Under the pieces are notes generated by a model. That model was not told the DNA's origin. It searched no databases and worked only from the letters and a program-made list of their open reading frames with translations. A stretch of DNA of 64,000 nt from Phialocephala subalpina. Lineage: Eukaryota > Ascomycota > Leotiomycetes > Helotiales > Mollisiaceae. This document shows positions 24,962-35,990 of the stretch, piece by piece; the first letter of the stretch is position 1, and the number at the start of each line of letters is the position of its first letter. The stretch covers positions 3,567,926 to 3,631,925 of the forward strand of contig FJOG01000002.1 in NCBI GenBank assembly GCA_900073065.1, written 5' to 3'. A program made the position numbers and the translations under genes.

Positions 24962-25485
24962 TCATGACGCTCTGAACGAATGCTTTACTCTCTTACTTTC
25001 ACATATCTCAAAATTATATGAATACCCTAACCTTTTGAAGTGGCCGAGAGTTTACTGGTGATAATCCCAGAAGAAAACCAATTCCATATTGAAGTGGGGC
25101 GTCTTTTCGCTTCTCTTCTTGTGTCATCACACCTCACTTCGAGCTGCTGCCTTGAAAAGAGGAAACGAAAATGATCAGGCTGAGAGTTTGCTCACTCTCA
25201 ATTGCACATGCTCAACTAACATTGGCTCTTATCTGCACTGAAAGTGTGGTGGCTGCGTTACTTTTACGCCACAAGGCATATTTACCACAAGATTACCACG
25301 TGAGCTTCGTTTAAGCTCCAATGAGAAGCATCAGTAGCGTAGAATTGTGGAAGCTGTGCATTGTGTTGGCAGAAAGGAAAGCCTCACAGGCAGCCTAATT
25401 AACAACTTCCACCAAATTCTGAAATCGTCTTTCATTGTGCACATTATTCCCTATCCAGATAATCCACAGATTGTTCTCGACTATC
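24962..25485. other. Intergenic / promoter of the ankyrin gene
   Basis: About 520 bp without a supported gene. The 3' part must contain the promoter and leader of the gene starting at 25486. No repeat or operator was recognised. Confidence 0.5.
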
Positions 25486-28363
25486 ATGGATGGCTTGAGC
25501 GGAGCCGCCAGTGGTATTGCCGTCGTCTCGTTTACTCTCCAGCTTGCGGAGAGTGCAACAAAGCTATATAACTTCTGGAAATCGGTCGATGAGGCTCCGG
25601 AATTTGTCCACGAAATTGTGGAAGATTTGAAGCTTTTGTCAACGACTCTTGCTGAAATTGCCTTGCACGAGCAGAAACATGGAAACAATGGCTCAGTCAC
25701 TGACATCTTGGAAAGCTGTATGTCTCAGTCCTCCGCAGAGACCCACGAATACAGTTGGCGATATGTGTACAAATTTCTAATGGGCAATGGAACACAGGCA
25801 CCGGGCAGATTCAAATCATGTTAAGAATGACTACCAAGATTGAGCATGGTCTAGAGTCTAGGAGCATAGGAAAACGAAAGTGGACTGCGATAAAAGCCGT
25901 TTTCAAAGAGGAAAAGATTGCGAAATTCCAACAACGGCTTCTGAACATAAAGACGACACTGCTGCTAGCTCGTCAGACACTCTCAGAGTAAGTAACCAAC
26001 GGAAGACTGTTGGCAGGTCGGCATATTTACTGACCATTATTTTTACTAGCCGATCGATTCGAGCCTGCTTCGACCAGAATGGACAGATGCTTGTTGCAAT
26101 AAGCCAAAACATGGATACACTTCGCGAACAGAACAAACAAACTTCTGAAATAATTTCTACTCTCGGGAATACAACCACCGCTTTGCCAGACGGGGCCCTT
26201 GAAGAGTTATTGGAGCGCGCGGCCTCTCATATAGGAAATCCATACATGAGAGCCGGCTTCAAGAAAGCGCTGGAGGTCACAATCAGACAGGCACAAGATG
26301 GCATCGAGCGGGCACAAGATGGCATCAAGCAGGTTCAAATACTACGACGAGATACTGAGACGAGAGATATGTCTCTTGCTTCTCGCTCAAAGTTGGTTCC
26401 CAGGCAATGGCGCGTATTGACCACCAACTGCTCCCAAACTATGAAGTCTTTGTTCGGGGACCTCACGATTCAGACCACAACGTTTGAGACAATAGTAGAT
26501 AGAGGGGAGGGACGTGAACATAACGACCATCTTGCCCAAAGCAGGACTCGAATTATATTTCGCCCAGCAGCATGGCTTGTACGGTTTGGTCTGGCGTATG
26601 AATTTCAATTAGGGCTTGCTAGGTCTAGTCGAAGTTGGAAGACAATACTCCAAGTCTTTCAACCGGTCCCGGACGACTCCCTTATCTTCGAATTCTGTCG
26701 TTTAGGTAACACCCAGGGTGTGCAAACGCTATTATCGAGAAAGCAGGCATCTGTTTGGGACACAAATTCCTATGGCTGGACTCTACTACACGTATGTTTT
26801 CATATTAGGAGACAGTATCTACAAAGTCATTATATTTAAACCCTTACTGATCAAAATCCCCTTATAGATTGCCTTACATTACGCTCAACTGCAGATTGTT
26901 GAACTTTTGCTCACAGAGGGAGCAGATTGCGATGCTGTCACATATCGCCAGGAGTGAGTTCTTTGTTGTTGCTGGCTCTGTGACTCCCGGGCTCTCATGA
27001 TAACAATCAACTTTCTAGGTCGTGCCTCCTAGTTTTTGGTGGCGGAACCTACACCATGGGTCGTCTGCTACGGTCTATAGCAGACCACATGAAGGCAGAG
27101 GTAGAAGAACTGGAACTGGTATTCTGTATACTTTCACGCCTTAGCCATCAGTTCGAATCGTTGCCACTGGGTCCAGAATTCATCTGTAGTATTGTAGATT
27201 GCAAATGCAATATTGAGGTTGAGGATGAGATGGTAGATGAAAAAAGGGTCGTTTACTGGTTAAAAAGGCTTGCACAAACCTTAGGTACCTCCATCTATAC
27301 CTCTGAACATGTAGCCTCGAGATTCTGGATCGCGTGCTGTCACTCACGTTCTACGCTTGAGTGGGCGATGAGTGTTTATAAGGATCTAATCGATATTAGA
27401 CCTACTGTAGACGGGTTTTCACTAATTCTCGAGTGCATTGCCACTGAGAAGTGGTTTGCTGTTGAAGCATTTGCGAAGAATGGAGCCGACCTTCATTATT
27501 CGGGAAAGGATATAGACCATAGTCCTGTCGAGGAGACCGCCACGTCTTTGTCGCTCTATAGCTCTTGTCGATTTTTTGAATGGAGAGGTATATTACGCGA
27601 TCTTAAAATCGATATTGCAGGTTTTATTAAGGATGAACTGCAGAGCAGTCGACTTCGAGAGGACGGCTGGAACGCTGAAAGTTTGGGATTTCTTTTCCAA
27701 CTTGAATTTTCTGCTGTGGATTGTCGCGATGGCTGCGTGGATTTCGAGTGCGGATGCCCAAATTCTTATGGCTCAGACAACGACAGCGATGAGGAGAGCG
27801 AGATCGAAGACGATGAGGATAGTGAGAACTCCAATGGCAGAGCAAACTGTGGCAAAGCATCTGGAATCATGGTTGAAGTTAGCTGGCAAACTCTGCTTGA
27901 AAAAATCAAGCATGGAGAGTCCTTGGCAGGCTACATTGATAAGTACTCTAAAGATGCAGCTTCCGAATCAGACGAGAGCACCAATTTTGATCGAGACATT
28001 ATTGAGACCTCTGAAGATGAGAGCTCTAGCGTCAAGGAGATAACTGAGGATAACGAAGTCGATATTGGGGTTGGAATTGACGATGACAAGTCGAAAAGAG
28101 CCAAAGATGGAGGAGATGCTGAGGAGGCTTGCAATGGGAACACGGACGATGGTGGAAACGGTTGGGAAGACTACAGTGGTCAAGACGGCAGTGACTGGGA
28201 GGAACAGAAGGATGACAAGGAGAAAGAAGCACCAGAGTGGTATTGTGTCGTCTGCTGGTATAATGAATGCGACGTCTCCTCGACGTCTCCCTCTGTCAAG
28301 CACCCATCAGGAGTTGACTCGAGTGAGGACGAGTCCCCAATGCTACTGCAGATTAATATCTGA
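25486..28363 (+). CDS. SesA-like N-terminal domain + ankyrin protein with acidic tail
   Basis: Five exons (25486-25717, 25798-25987, 26050-26791, 26868-26953, 27019-28363) join in frame to 864 residues. The N-terminus (MDGLSGAASGIAVVSFTLQL) and the helical region after it match the SesA/PigL-type domain found at the start of fungal STAND proteins. A middle coiled-coil-like stretch includes two copies of the heptad-like QAQDGIE/RAQDGIK. Ankyrin-like repeats lie around the fourth exon (GWTLLH, IALHYAQLQIVELLLTEGA). There is no NACHT or NB-ARC P-loop, so it is a SesA-ankyrin architecture rather than a full NLR. The C-terminal 200 residues are extremely rich in Asp/Glu/Ser, followed by a WYCVVCWYNEC segment that could bind metal. 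Likely cytosolic and possibly a partner or decoy in the incompatibility pathway; that role is inference. Confidence 0.8.
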
Positions 28364-30419
28364 GGAGTAAGATTATATCTATGGCGGACAACTCTATGGA
28401 CAGGCTTATAGTATAGTGATTCTACTATTCATTTACATTCGTATCAAATGCCGGTTGTTTTTGTGGGGGTGGGAATTAAATTAGAGTCGGCTCTAGAGTA
28501 GCTGCGCGTATGCCCTCCACTCTTAGGTCGCCCAATGATTCTAAATGTATTTTTGTTAAGACTTCAGACGTAACCTGAGAAACGCTAATTTGGTGTGAAT
28601 GTTCCATTTTTCGGGCTGATGGCGAGGCCGGCTCTTGACACTGGTGTCGTGCATTTGAGCCCGTCAAAAGGCCTTGAACTGGTCCGCGCTGTGAATAGTG
28701 CCAAAATTGGGCCGCCCCGTCCAGTGTACAAAAAGGGAGCGTCCAGTACGTCAGGAGGTTAGCATCTAGTCTAGGGAAGTTAAAGCAGGTATCTAGATTA
28801 TTGATTAGCAGCATTGATACACGGAACTCCGATCAGGCCGTACCTCTTTTCTATGATATTTGGCTTTCAACAAGCTAATTGTTGTCAATATCATCCTCCT
28901 GACAAAACTATTGAACAGAATCCCCTTGGCTCAACGGACCAATGCACATGGACTTGATCAAGTAGTCTTTCTCAATCAAACCATGCTTGAGCAACCAAGC
29001 AACCAAGCAACAAACACCCAAACTTCCTTGCTCTGGGGATGATTTAGAGGTCTTCTTTTATATTGTAATGTCCGCAGAGAGGACGGACGCGAATATATAC
29101 TTCAGATGATCAGAGGGTCCGGGGTTCCGCCCCGCTTGAGGTGCTGCCGCCTATTATATATAGCATTCACCAAAGAAATGAATAGTGGACCTGCAATCCT
29201 AAGATTTTGAAGTACAGTTATAACATCATGAACAGAGGGTCTCACCACTTAATTGTATAATGAATGTCGATGGGTGGACGGACACGAAACAACCAGTGAA
29301 TATAAGCGGGTCCGCCCCGCCTAGGAGACTGCTGCCGCCCTCGAAGTTCCTCAAGCACTATATATTTGTCTCTGTCCTCCCTCTGGACAATCCAACAAAC
29401 AAGAGACACTTGCACAGCAACTACCTACATCTGTTGTTGTTTTGTTTGAAGGTGTCGACATGAGTGCTTTGAGCTTGGGCTTCAGTTTGGGCTTGGCAAA
29501 CTCAAATGCGATTTAAGACCAAGCTTGAGGACAAGACTGTGAGCTGCTTACAAACTTCACAAAGAGATTGGGATGTTTTGACAACGATAAGAGAATTGAC
29601 AACGAAAATTTTTATTCAGAGTTGAAACGAACAGTAGAATGGAATAAGAATCCTTTTGGTACCGGAAAGAAAGTATAGATTTCGTCGTCTTGTGTGTGCT
29701 GGGCACGCGGCCGCTTTTTTCTCAAAACGGGTACCTTCCTCTTCCATGGACTGAGCGCGAGGCTATTTGTGTGATCTGGTTGATCTCGTCAGGGAAAGAG
29801 GGTCTCTTACAGTCAGCCTCCTTCATGATTCTCGAAGGTACTTGGCTTAAGCAAGTCAAGCCTTCTTGCTTTAGCTATAGGTGAATGGCAGAAGAAACGG
29901 ATTGCCAAATAAGGTTATGTCCCACTCGAGAAGGGACAATGACAACCAAGGATCGATCTTCTCGAAACCCGTTTCGCCGAAAACTGCTGCCAATGCTACC
30001 ATAAATCCAGCAGAGCAAATAAAAGAGTACTGCACGTAGATACCATGCAGCTTGGCCGTGGCGGGAGATTGACAGTGAATCCAGGGATGCTGGCTTCGGG
30101 ATAAGGGGGCGAGCTCCGAAATGGCGGGGTCCATGTCCATTGCGATAAGGATCCCACTTTGATATTGAGCTGCCCGTGATGGGTTCATCGGAGTCGAGCA
30201 AGCAGTATGCGGAATGATTCAGGAACGCGTCGGGCAATGTAAATATTCCACGTCAATTAGCCAGTTACAAATGACAGAAGTGGGGTATGCTTTTGCTTCC
30301 CCAGCTTCCTTTCTCACTTCAGCTCTCCTCATCCTTCTCTTCATCTCTCACTTCTATTTCGGTATCTGATTAAACGGCGTTTAGTTCCAGCAATTGGAAT
30401 AGGCTTCCCAACCGTAATT
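28364..30419. other. Gene-poor 2 kb with degenerate repeats
   Basis: No gene is supported. The stretch holds a short tandem run of CAACCAAG around 28985-29010, the degenerate direct repeat at 29065-29341, and AT-rich runs. Overlapping minus-strand frames at 29871-30237 contain one hydrophobic stretch but no domain and no consistent start. The 3' end is the promoter of the deacetylase gene. Confidence 0.5.
29065..29341 (+). repeat. Degenerate direct repeat pair around GGACGGAC...CCGCCCCGC
   Basis: Two copies, about 29065-29152 and 29252-29341, share the same ordered words: ATTGTA, GGACGGACxCGAA, a GGGTCCG segment, CCGCCCCGC and CTGCTGCCGCC/GTGCTGCCGCC. Spacings differ by small indels. This GC-rich signature inside AT-rich sequence suggests a degraded duplicated element, possibly transposon-derived. 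Confidence 0.5.
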
Positions 30420-31573
30420 ATGGTAGTCACAGATCCCCGCTACGAACTCCCCCGAGACCTCGAAGGCAACTACCCACCTGCCTTTCCCTCCTCTCCTTTT
30501 CCCCATCCAACCCACTAACAAACCTCCAGGCTACGGCGAGCACTCCCTCAACCCCCAATGGCCAAACTCCGCCAAAATCTGCCTCTCCTTCCTCCTAAAC
30601 TACGAAGAAGGCGGTGAACGCACCGTCCTAAACGGAGACGCCCACTCAGAACCCTACCTCTGGGAAAAAGGCGTATCATCCACTTTCCTAACCGATCACC
30701 GACACATCTCCGCAGAGTCAGAATATGAGTATGGGTCGAGGAGCGGAGCTTGGAGACTGTTGAGGTTGTTCAAAGAGATGGGGTGGAAGTTTACTAGTTG
30801 GGCTGTTGCCCAGGCTATGGAGAAGAATCCGAGTTTTGCGAAGGCGTGTGTTAGGGATGGGCATGAGATTGCGGCGCATGGGTTGCGTTGGCTTGATATT
30901 GGAGAAATGAGTGTTGAGGAGGAGAAGGAGTACATTAAGGAGTGTGCGCTCAGCTTGGAACGTACAACGGGCCAATTTCCTAAAGGATATTTTTACGGAA
31001 GAGCGAGTCCTAATATCCGGGGTTTGTATCCGGAGGTGATGAAGGAGATGGGGAGGAAGTTGTTGTATTCGAGTGAGAGCTGCTTTAACGATGATGTACC
31101 ATACTGGGTCGATTTGCCTTGGGAGAAGGAGTTGCCGGAGGAGGAGAGGGAGGGCTTGTTGATTATTCCCTATAATTATGATTGCAATGGTACTTGACCT
31201 CTTTTCCCCCAACATCTATCATTCCTTGATAACTGATATCTTTGCAGATGGTAAATTCTACATGTCGCCCGGCTTCACTGGAACCACGTACCTCGAGTAC
31301 TTAAAAAGCACATTCGATATGCTCTATCGAGAAGGACGTAACGGAAGTCCGAAGCTGATGAATGTTCCGATGCATTCGAGGATCATGGGAAAACCTGGTA
31401 GAGCTGAGGATTTGAGGAAGTTTATGCTGTATGTTAAGGAGAAGGCTGGGGATGAGTGTTGGGTTGCGACGAGGGAGGAGATTGCGGAGCATTTTAAGAG
31501 CAAATTTCCGTATAAACCGGGTCATCTGGCGCCGGGGCATCCGAATGGGAGTTCCATGGACTGTGGTGTGTAG
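30420..31573 (+). CDS. Polysaccharide deacetylase family, allantoinase (PuuE)-like
   Basis: Three exons (30420-30465, 30530-31189, 31248-31573) give 343 residues. The first intron reads best as a GC-AG intron (donor G|GCAACT, branch CTAAC), because only that join restores the run LEGYGEHSLNPQWP. Family signs: NYEEGGERTVLNGD, the NodB-type DGHEIAAHG, and HSRIMGKPGR near the C-terminus. The pattern YEEG...NYDCNDGKFY resembles the metal-dependence-poor PuuE allantoinases of ureide (purine) breakdown rather than chitin deacetylases. No signal peptide is seen, which supports an intracellular role such as allantoin to allantoate. A different amide substrate is possible. Confidence 0.85.
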
Positions 31574-31964
31574 CAAACGCACCCAGAGAAGTCGACTTGG
31601 AGGAATCAAGAAACGCTATTCAGATATAGACAAAGACTGGGAGAAAATGCACTCGCATGGTGTTGATGAGGCAGAAGAACAAAGATGTGATTGAGAACAT
31701 GGTTCGAGAAAACCTATCAAAGCGTGTTCGGTCGTCGTAAATCCGACGATTGCCTTTTGGTATTATCTTCTGTTGAAAATAGAAGGCAGCTGAAAATGTG
31801 TTAAAACAAGTGAAAGCTCCGATTCCACCACGAAATGAATATCCTGCCCGCTCATGCTCATGCAAATCTCATCATATCCCAACCATAAACCAACTCCTGC
31901 GCCATCCGTAATGCACCAACCTGACCGTCAACACCAGAGAAACTGCAGTTCCCGCAACATAGAA
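31574..31964. other. Convergent 3' intergenic region
   Basis: About 390 bp between the deacetylase stop and the stop of the minus-strand deubiquitinase. It should hold both 3' ends; no gene or repeat is seen. Confidence 0.6.
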
Positions 31965-34900
31965 TCACCAAGTACGTTGTCTCTGCAAGAAGACCCACGT
32001 CGCAGTTCCAGACTGGGTAGAACTGAAATTCTCATCCGTGACATAAGAATCGTTAAATTTTTGCCAACGTGCTCCGGGTCCTGACGGGGTAGCTGGATTT
32101 CTCGATGTCGTCCAGTAATGACCTGAGTTGAGCTGGTTACCCGCATGGGTCGTCACTGACACGACGTCATAGAGGAATGGCGGTTGGAACTCATGATCTA
32201 GGCCATTGATGTTGCCACCCTGGGTTGAGATGAAAAGCGAGGTTAGATCCAGAGTTTCCGGGAAAGTGACCGTAGTCGTGACTTTGAAGGTAGTATTTGT
32301 TTCTTCAACATATCCAAAGCGGCCAATATTGACGGCTAAGACATCAGGGATGCGAGCTAGTTTGAAGGTCTGGTGACCTTTGGATGCCGGGCTGACTTTA
32401 CCATAGCACTTTTCGCATCGGAATTCTAGCTCATTGATCACTCCACCGACGTAGTTGGTCAAAATACTGAGAAGAGTGACCGGCGTTTTTGATTCGACCA
32501 ATATAACATCAAGCCAAGTACGAAGTACGTAGACTCGCCTCCTATAATCGCATTCGGACCTCGAGCAGGCGGTATCGACTTGGACCATAGACTTCATTTT
32601 CATGGTGAGGAAAGACCGTTCGTTCACGGTGCGATTTGCCCAACCGTTTTGGGCTGCGACAATTTCTGGAGTTTGACCCCAATCTTCTTCCGCTTCTTGA
32701 TCGGTGATTAGTTTCTCATTCACACTGCGTAGTGGGTTCAATTCATCGTCCATCACGTCGATAAGCCACATCAGAAACTCAGATGAGTCGTGCTGCCTCG
32801 ATATGCCGCCAAAGGCGTGTACGCGAAGTTTCTCGCTCAAGTTAGCATCGTGGGTAGATGTCGAGTGAAGAGCGTTGACGTATCCCTGCCAGCTATTAGT
32901 ATATCACCTGGAAATTGACAGATGACTACATACACGATAGGTTTTAGGGGTCAGAAAGTTGTATTGACCAGACCACATATGCATCAGCAAGTTACCAAGG
33001 TACTTGGTCATCAATTGCATAGGAGCAGCTGTTTCCTTTCCTTTCATCGGCACAGGCGCAGTGGTGGACCCGAAATTGATCAGAAACTCTCGCAAGATGC
33101 TCGTAGCACTTATACCTTGGAGAGCGGCATTCATGTAACAAAGATTGCCAGGGTTTTCAAGGCCAGTACGGCCGCGTTGGGTGACAAGGTTACTGATCGA
33201 CTGACCAGCTGAATGTGCGTAATGCATAGTTGGGCCCTTTTCGGTGATGCCACTGGATCGCTGCCGGGGCAACGCTGGAGCTGGTCTGGCAGGTGGCCGT
33301 GGCATGACGCTATCGAGCTCACGTTGAAATTGGCTCGCGGGCGTTGCGATAGGCGATACCATTGATTCCTGAGCAGGCAGCTCAGGAAAGCGGCGAAAGA
33401 AGTCTTCGGTTGTCCTTGCATAAACCAGTTCTTCAGAAATGGGAGTATCAACCATTTCAACGTCGGTAATGGTATTGTCATTGTGAAGAGCATCCGCCCA
33501 CTTTTTCTCTTCTTCCCTGGATTTCAGGCGCGAAGGCCGTGTTCTTCGCCGTAAGATAGAGGAAGCTTGAGGCCTTGGAGCAAGTCGCTTGTGAGAAGAG
33601 CCAGAAACTATTGCTAGGCCAGAGCTTCCACCTGCACCACCAGAAGTCCTCAACGAATTGGGGCCTAGTAGATCAATCCACGCGTCTAGTCCACCGGCAA
33701 GAAGTACCGGATGCCGTGTCAGGCGTTTCTCATAGCCATAGTCGTATACTGCCGCAGCGAAGTCGCGGAGAACACTATCAGTGTCCTTACCGTGGCTGGT
33801 GCTTTTAATAGATGTGGATGACTGATCGTAAAAGACAACTAAATCGAACTCCTGCCTTCGTTCGAACAGGTCTTGCTCGAAGTTGGTGGCGATGATCATG
33901 CTGTCTTCTAACTCTTCTCCAGAAATGCCGGTCCGCAAGGTGATTGGTTCGACACAGATGATGCATTGTGCCATAATATGTCCACTCTCAAAGTCCTCGC
34001 GATTGCGAAGATCAACAATCAGAAGTTTGAGAGCTTGTTGACCATACTTTAGATACCCCATGAGTTCTTCTGCCGAGATGCTAGTGGAGCTGGGTAAAGA
34101 AGGTGGATTTCTTCTGGTCTGAGCCTGCGCAATATTGTCGTTGCTAGTATGTGCTGGACTTGAAAAATATTCGGACCTGTTGTCGAATACATATGGCGAG
34201 GGCCCGACTGTTGAAATTGGCGGAGCGGAGTTCTTCCTTCCATTTCCTAAGTATGAGGGGTTTCGGGAAACACTGGATGGGAGATTGACTGTTTCTGGAT
34301 TTTCGACTGCACGAAGAGGACTGTGATGTATAGCATCTGGTGGGCGAGGCATACCGGGAATGGTGACATCCAGCGGGATTTTGACAGCACGTGGCTGGGT
34401 ATGTGGCACTGAAGGAAACTCTCTTGGCCCCAAAGGTCGAACCATGCTAGATTTACTCTCGGGCCTCGCCGAGGGGCTTCCGTTCGTTATAGTCGATTCA
34501 GAGATTGATATTGGTCTAGTCTTGATGCGTGGATCCTGCACAGAACCATTGTTCTGCAACCGTGCAAAGCGAGCAGCAAGATCAGATACATTGCCACCTC
34601 CGCCATGTGATATTGTTCTCCCATGAAGTGAATCAGGCTTTGGCTGTATTGGCGGAGCCGATCTTTTGAGAGACGAGACCGGTCCAGTATGTCCATTCAT
34701 ATGCCCACCAGCCGCTGACTGGGGTTGAGCGTGCATGCCCACTGCCCCATTGGGAGCTGTGAGTGGCGTCCCAAGTTTTGATGCCGGCACCACTCCGCTT
34801 CTTGCATTGTTCTCCTTGATAGCAGTTTTAACCTCAGCGAACTTCTCGTGTTGTGAATTGATCCTCTTGTTGAGGCCAGTGTAAAGGCGATGTAACTCGC

Positions 34901-35252
34901 CTCTGTCGGTTTGAAGAGAAGGATAGTCTTTGTGTCGAGGGACAATCTCCACCGCAATCACAGCAGCTCTCACATACTCCTGGAGCGCTATATCCGGCCT
35001 TTTAAAATCAAGATGTGTTTCTGCTTGTTTCGCCAACATCTCCCCTTGCTGCAGAATCGTTCGTAGAGGAGAGTTTATGTCCACGTTCGGTTTCGCACTA
35101 ACCAGGTCGTCGAGATGAGCGAAGACACGATTTGCGCCTTTTAGGCCGTCGACACCATTCGTTCTAGTACCGTTTGGAGGCATATCGACCGGTCGTCCAG
35201 TGTCGACTGAAAAAGCTCGAGTATGGGGGCTGCCCACTGCCACAGGACTCAT
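31965..35252 (-). CDS. DOA4: Ubiquitin C-terminal hydrolase with rhodanese domain (Doa4/Ubp4-like)
   Basis: Two exons (35252-32934 and 32885-31965, 48-nt intron) give 1,079 residues. Order of domains: an N-terminal helical USP8-dimerisation/MIT-like region (about 35-150), a low-complexity linker, a rhodanese-like domain from about residue 390 (SAEELMGYLKYG, LLIVDLRNREDF), then the USP catalytic domain. The Cys box is GLENPGNLCYMNA with Cys705; the His box is NSGHYWTT with His1029. A zinc-finger-like CEKC pair and a CSRSEC pair lie between them. This is the architecture of yeast Doa4/Ubp4, which removes ubiquitin from cargo at endosomes before multivesicular-body sorting. GNLCY replaces the commoner GNTCY but keeps the nucleophile. 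It is head-to-head with VPS27, which acts at the same membrane step. Confidence 0.92.
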
Positions 35253-35990
35253 CGCGGCTCTAGAGCATGTCGGTCAAGAGCAGGGCTTTTTTGTTCGTGA
35301 GAGGACCGTAGAGCCGAAGATATGGCAGTGCTGGAGGGTAGAGCTGTTGGTATGGTCTGCCGCGTGCTATAGGTCGATTTCCAAGGATCGAGTACGGATT
35401 TAGAGAAGGTCTCGAGGTGTGAAGGGGCTACTTGAGTGTCTCGCAGGGTATCGACGTGTCGAAGTAGAACTCAGTTAATACGACGCATTGTAAAGAAGTA
35501 TTAAACGAAAGAATTCCCAAGGGATCACGAAAGGGAGGAAGGGGTGTTGTTGTCTTTATTGTTTGTTCGCGACACTAAGTACATTCCAGATAGAATTAAT
35601 TCATTCCAGAGCGCATCCACGCGGTGCAATTGCATCGCCTCGCACGCATCGTCATTAGCAGCGGAACCGGAAAAACATTCCTTCCGAGAAACACCCGCCT
35701 CATTCGCAACCTTGCCATTTAGCCCAGCCAGCTCCAAAGCTCTCTGCCTATTCACAATACGCACACAAGTCGACCCCAAGGACAGCCATCACCTTCACCG
35801 AATTACATGATCCCCGAGGTAGAAGTCTACGACCTGCCGATAGTTGGAGCTTCTTCACTTCCCATCTGCCTCAAACGAAGCTCGCCGCCGTGTAATACCC
35901 AGGGTTGCTCCAGCCCACCACATTGCTCAAGGAACATCTCTAACGACTCGGAGGAATACATAAGGTCTGCCGGTATCGAAGAACGACGAC
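35253..35990. promoter_or_regulatory. Divergent promoter between DOA4-like and VPS27-like genes
   Basis: This 738-bp interval separates the two start codons and must serve both genes. No long open frame within it has domain content. I see no obvious TATA or operator; shared regulation is inferred only from the arrangement. Confidence 0.6.

Noticed and set aside
29871..30237. Two overlapping minus-strand frames with a hydrophobic stretch
   Set aside because: No agreed frame, no start context, no homology recognised.
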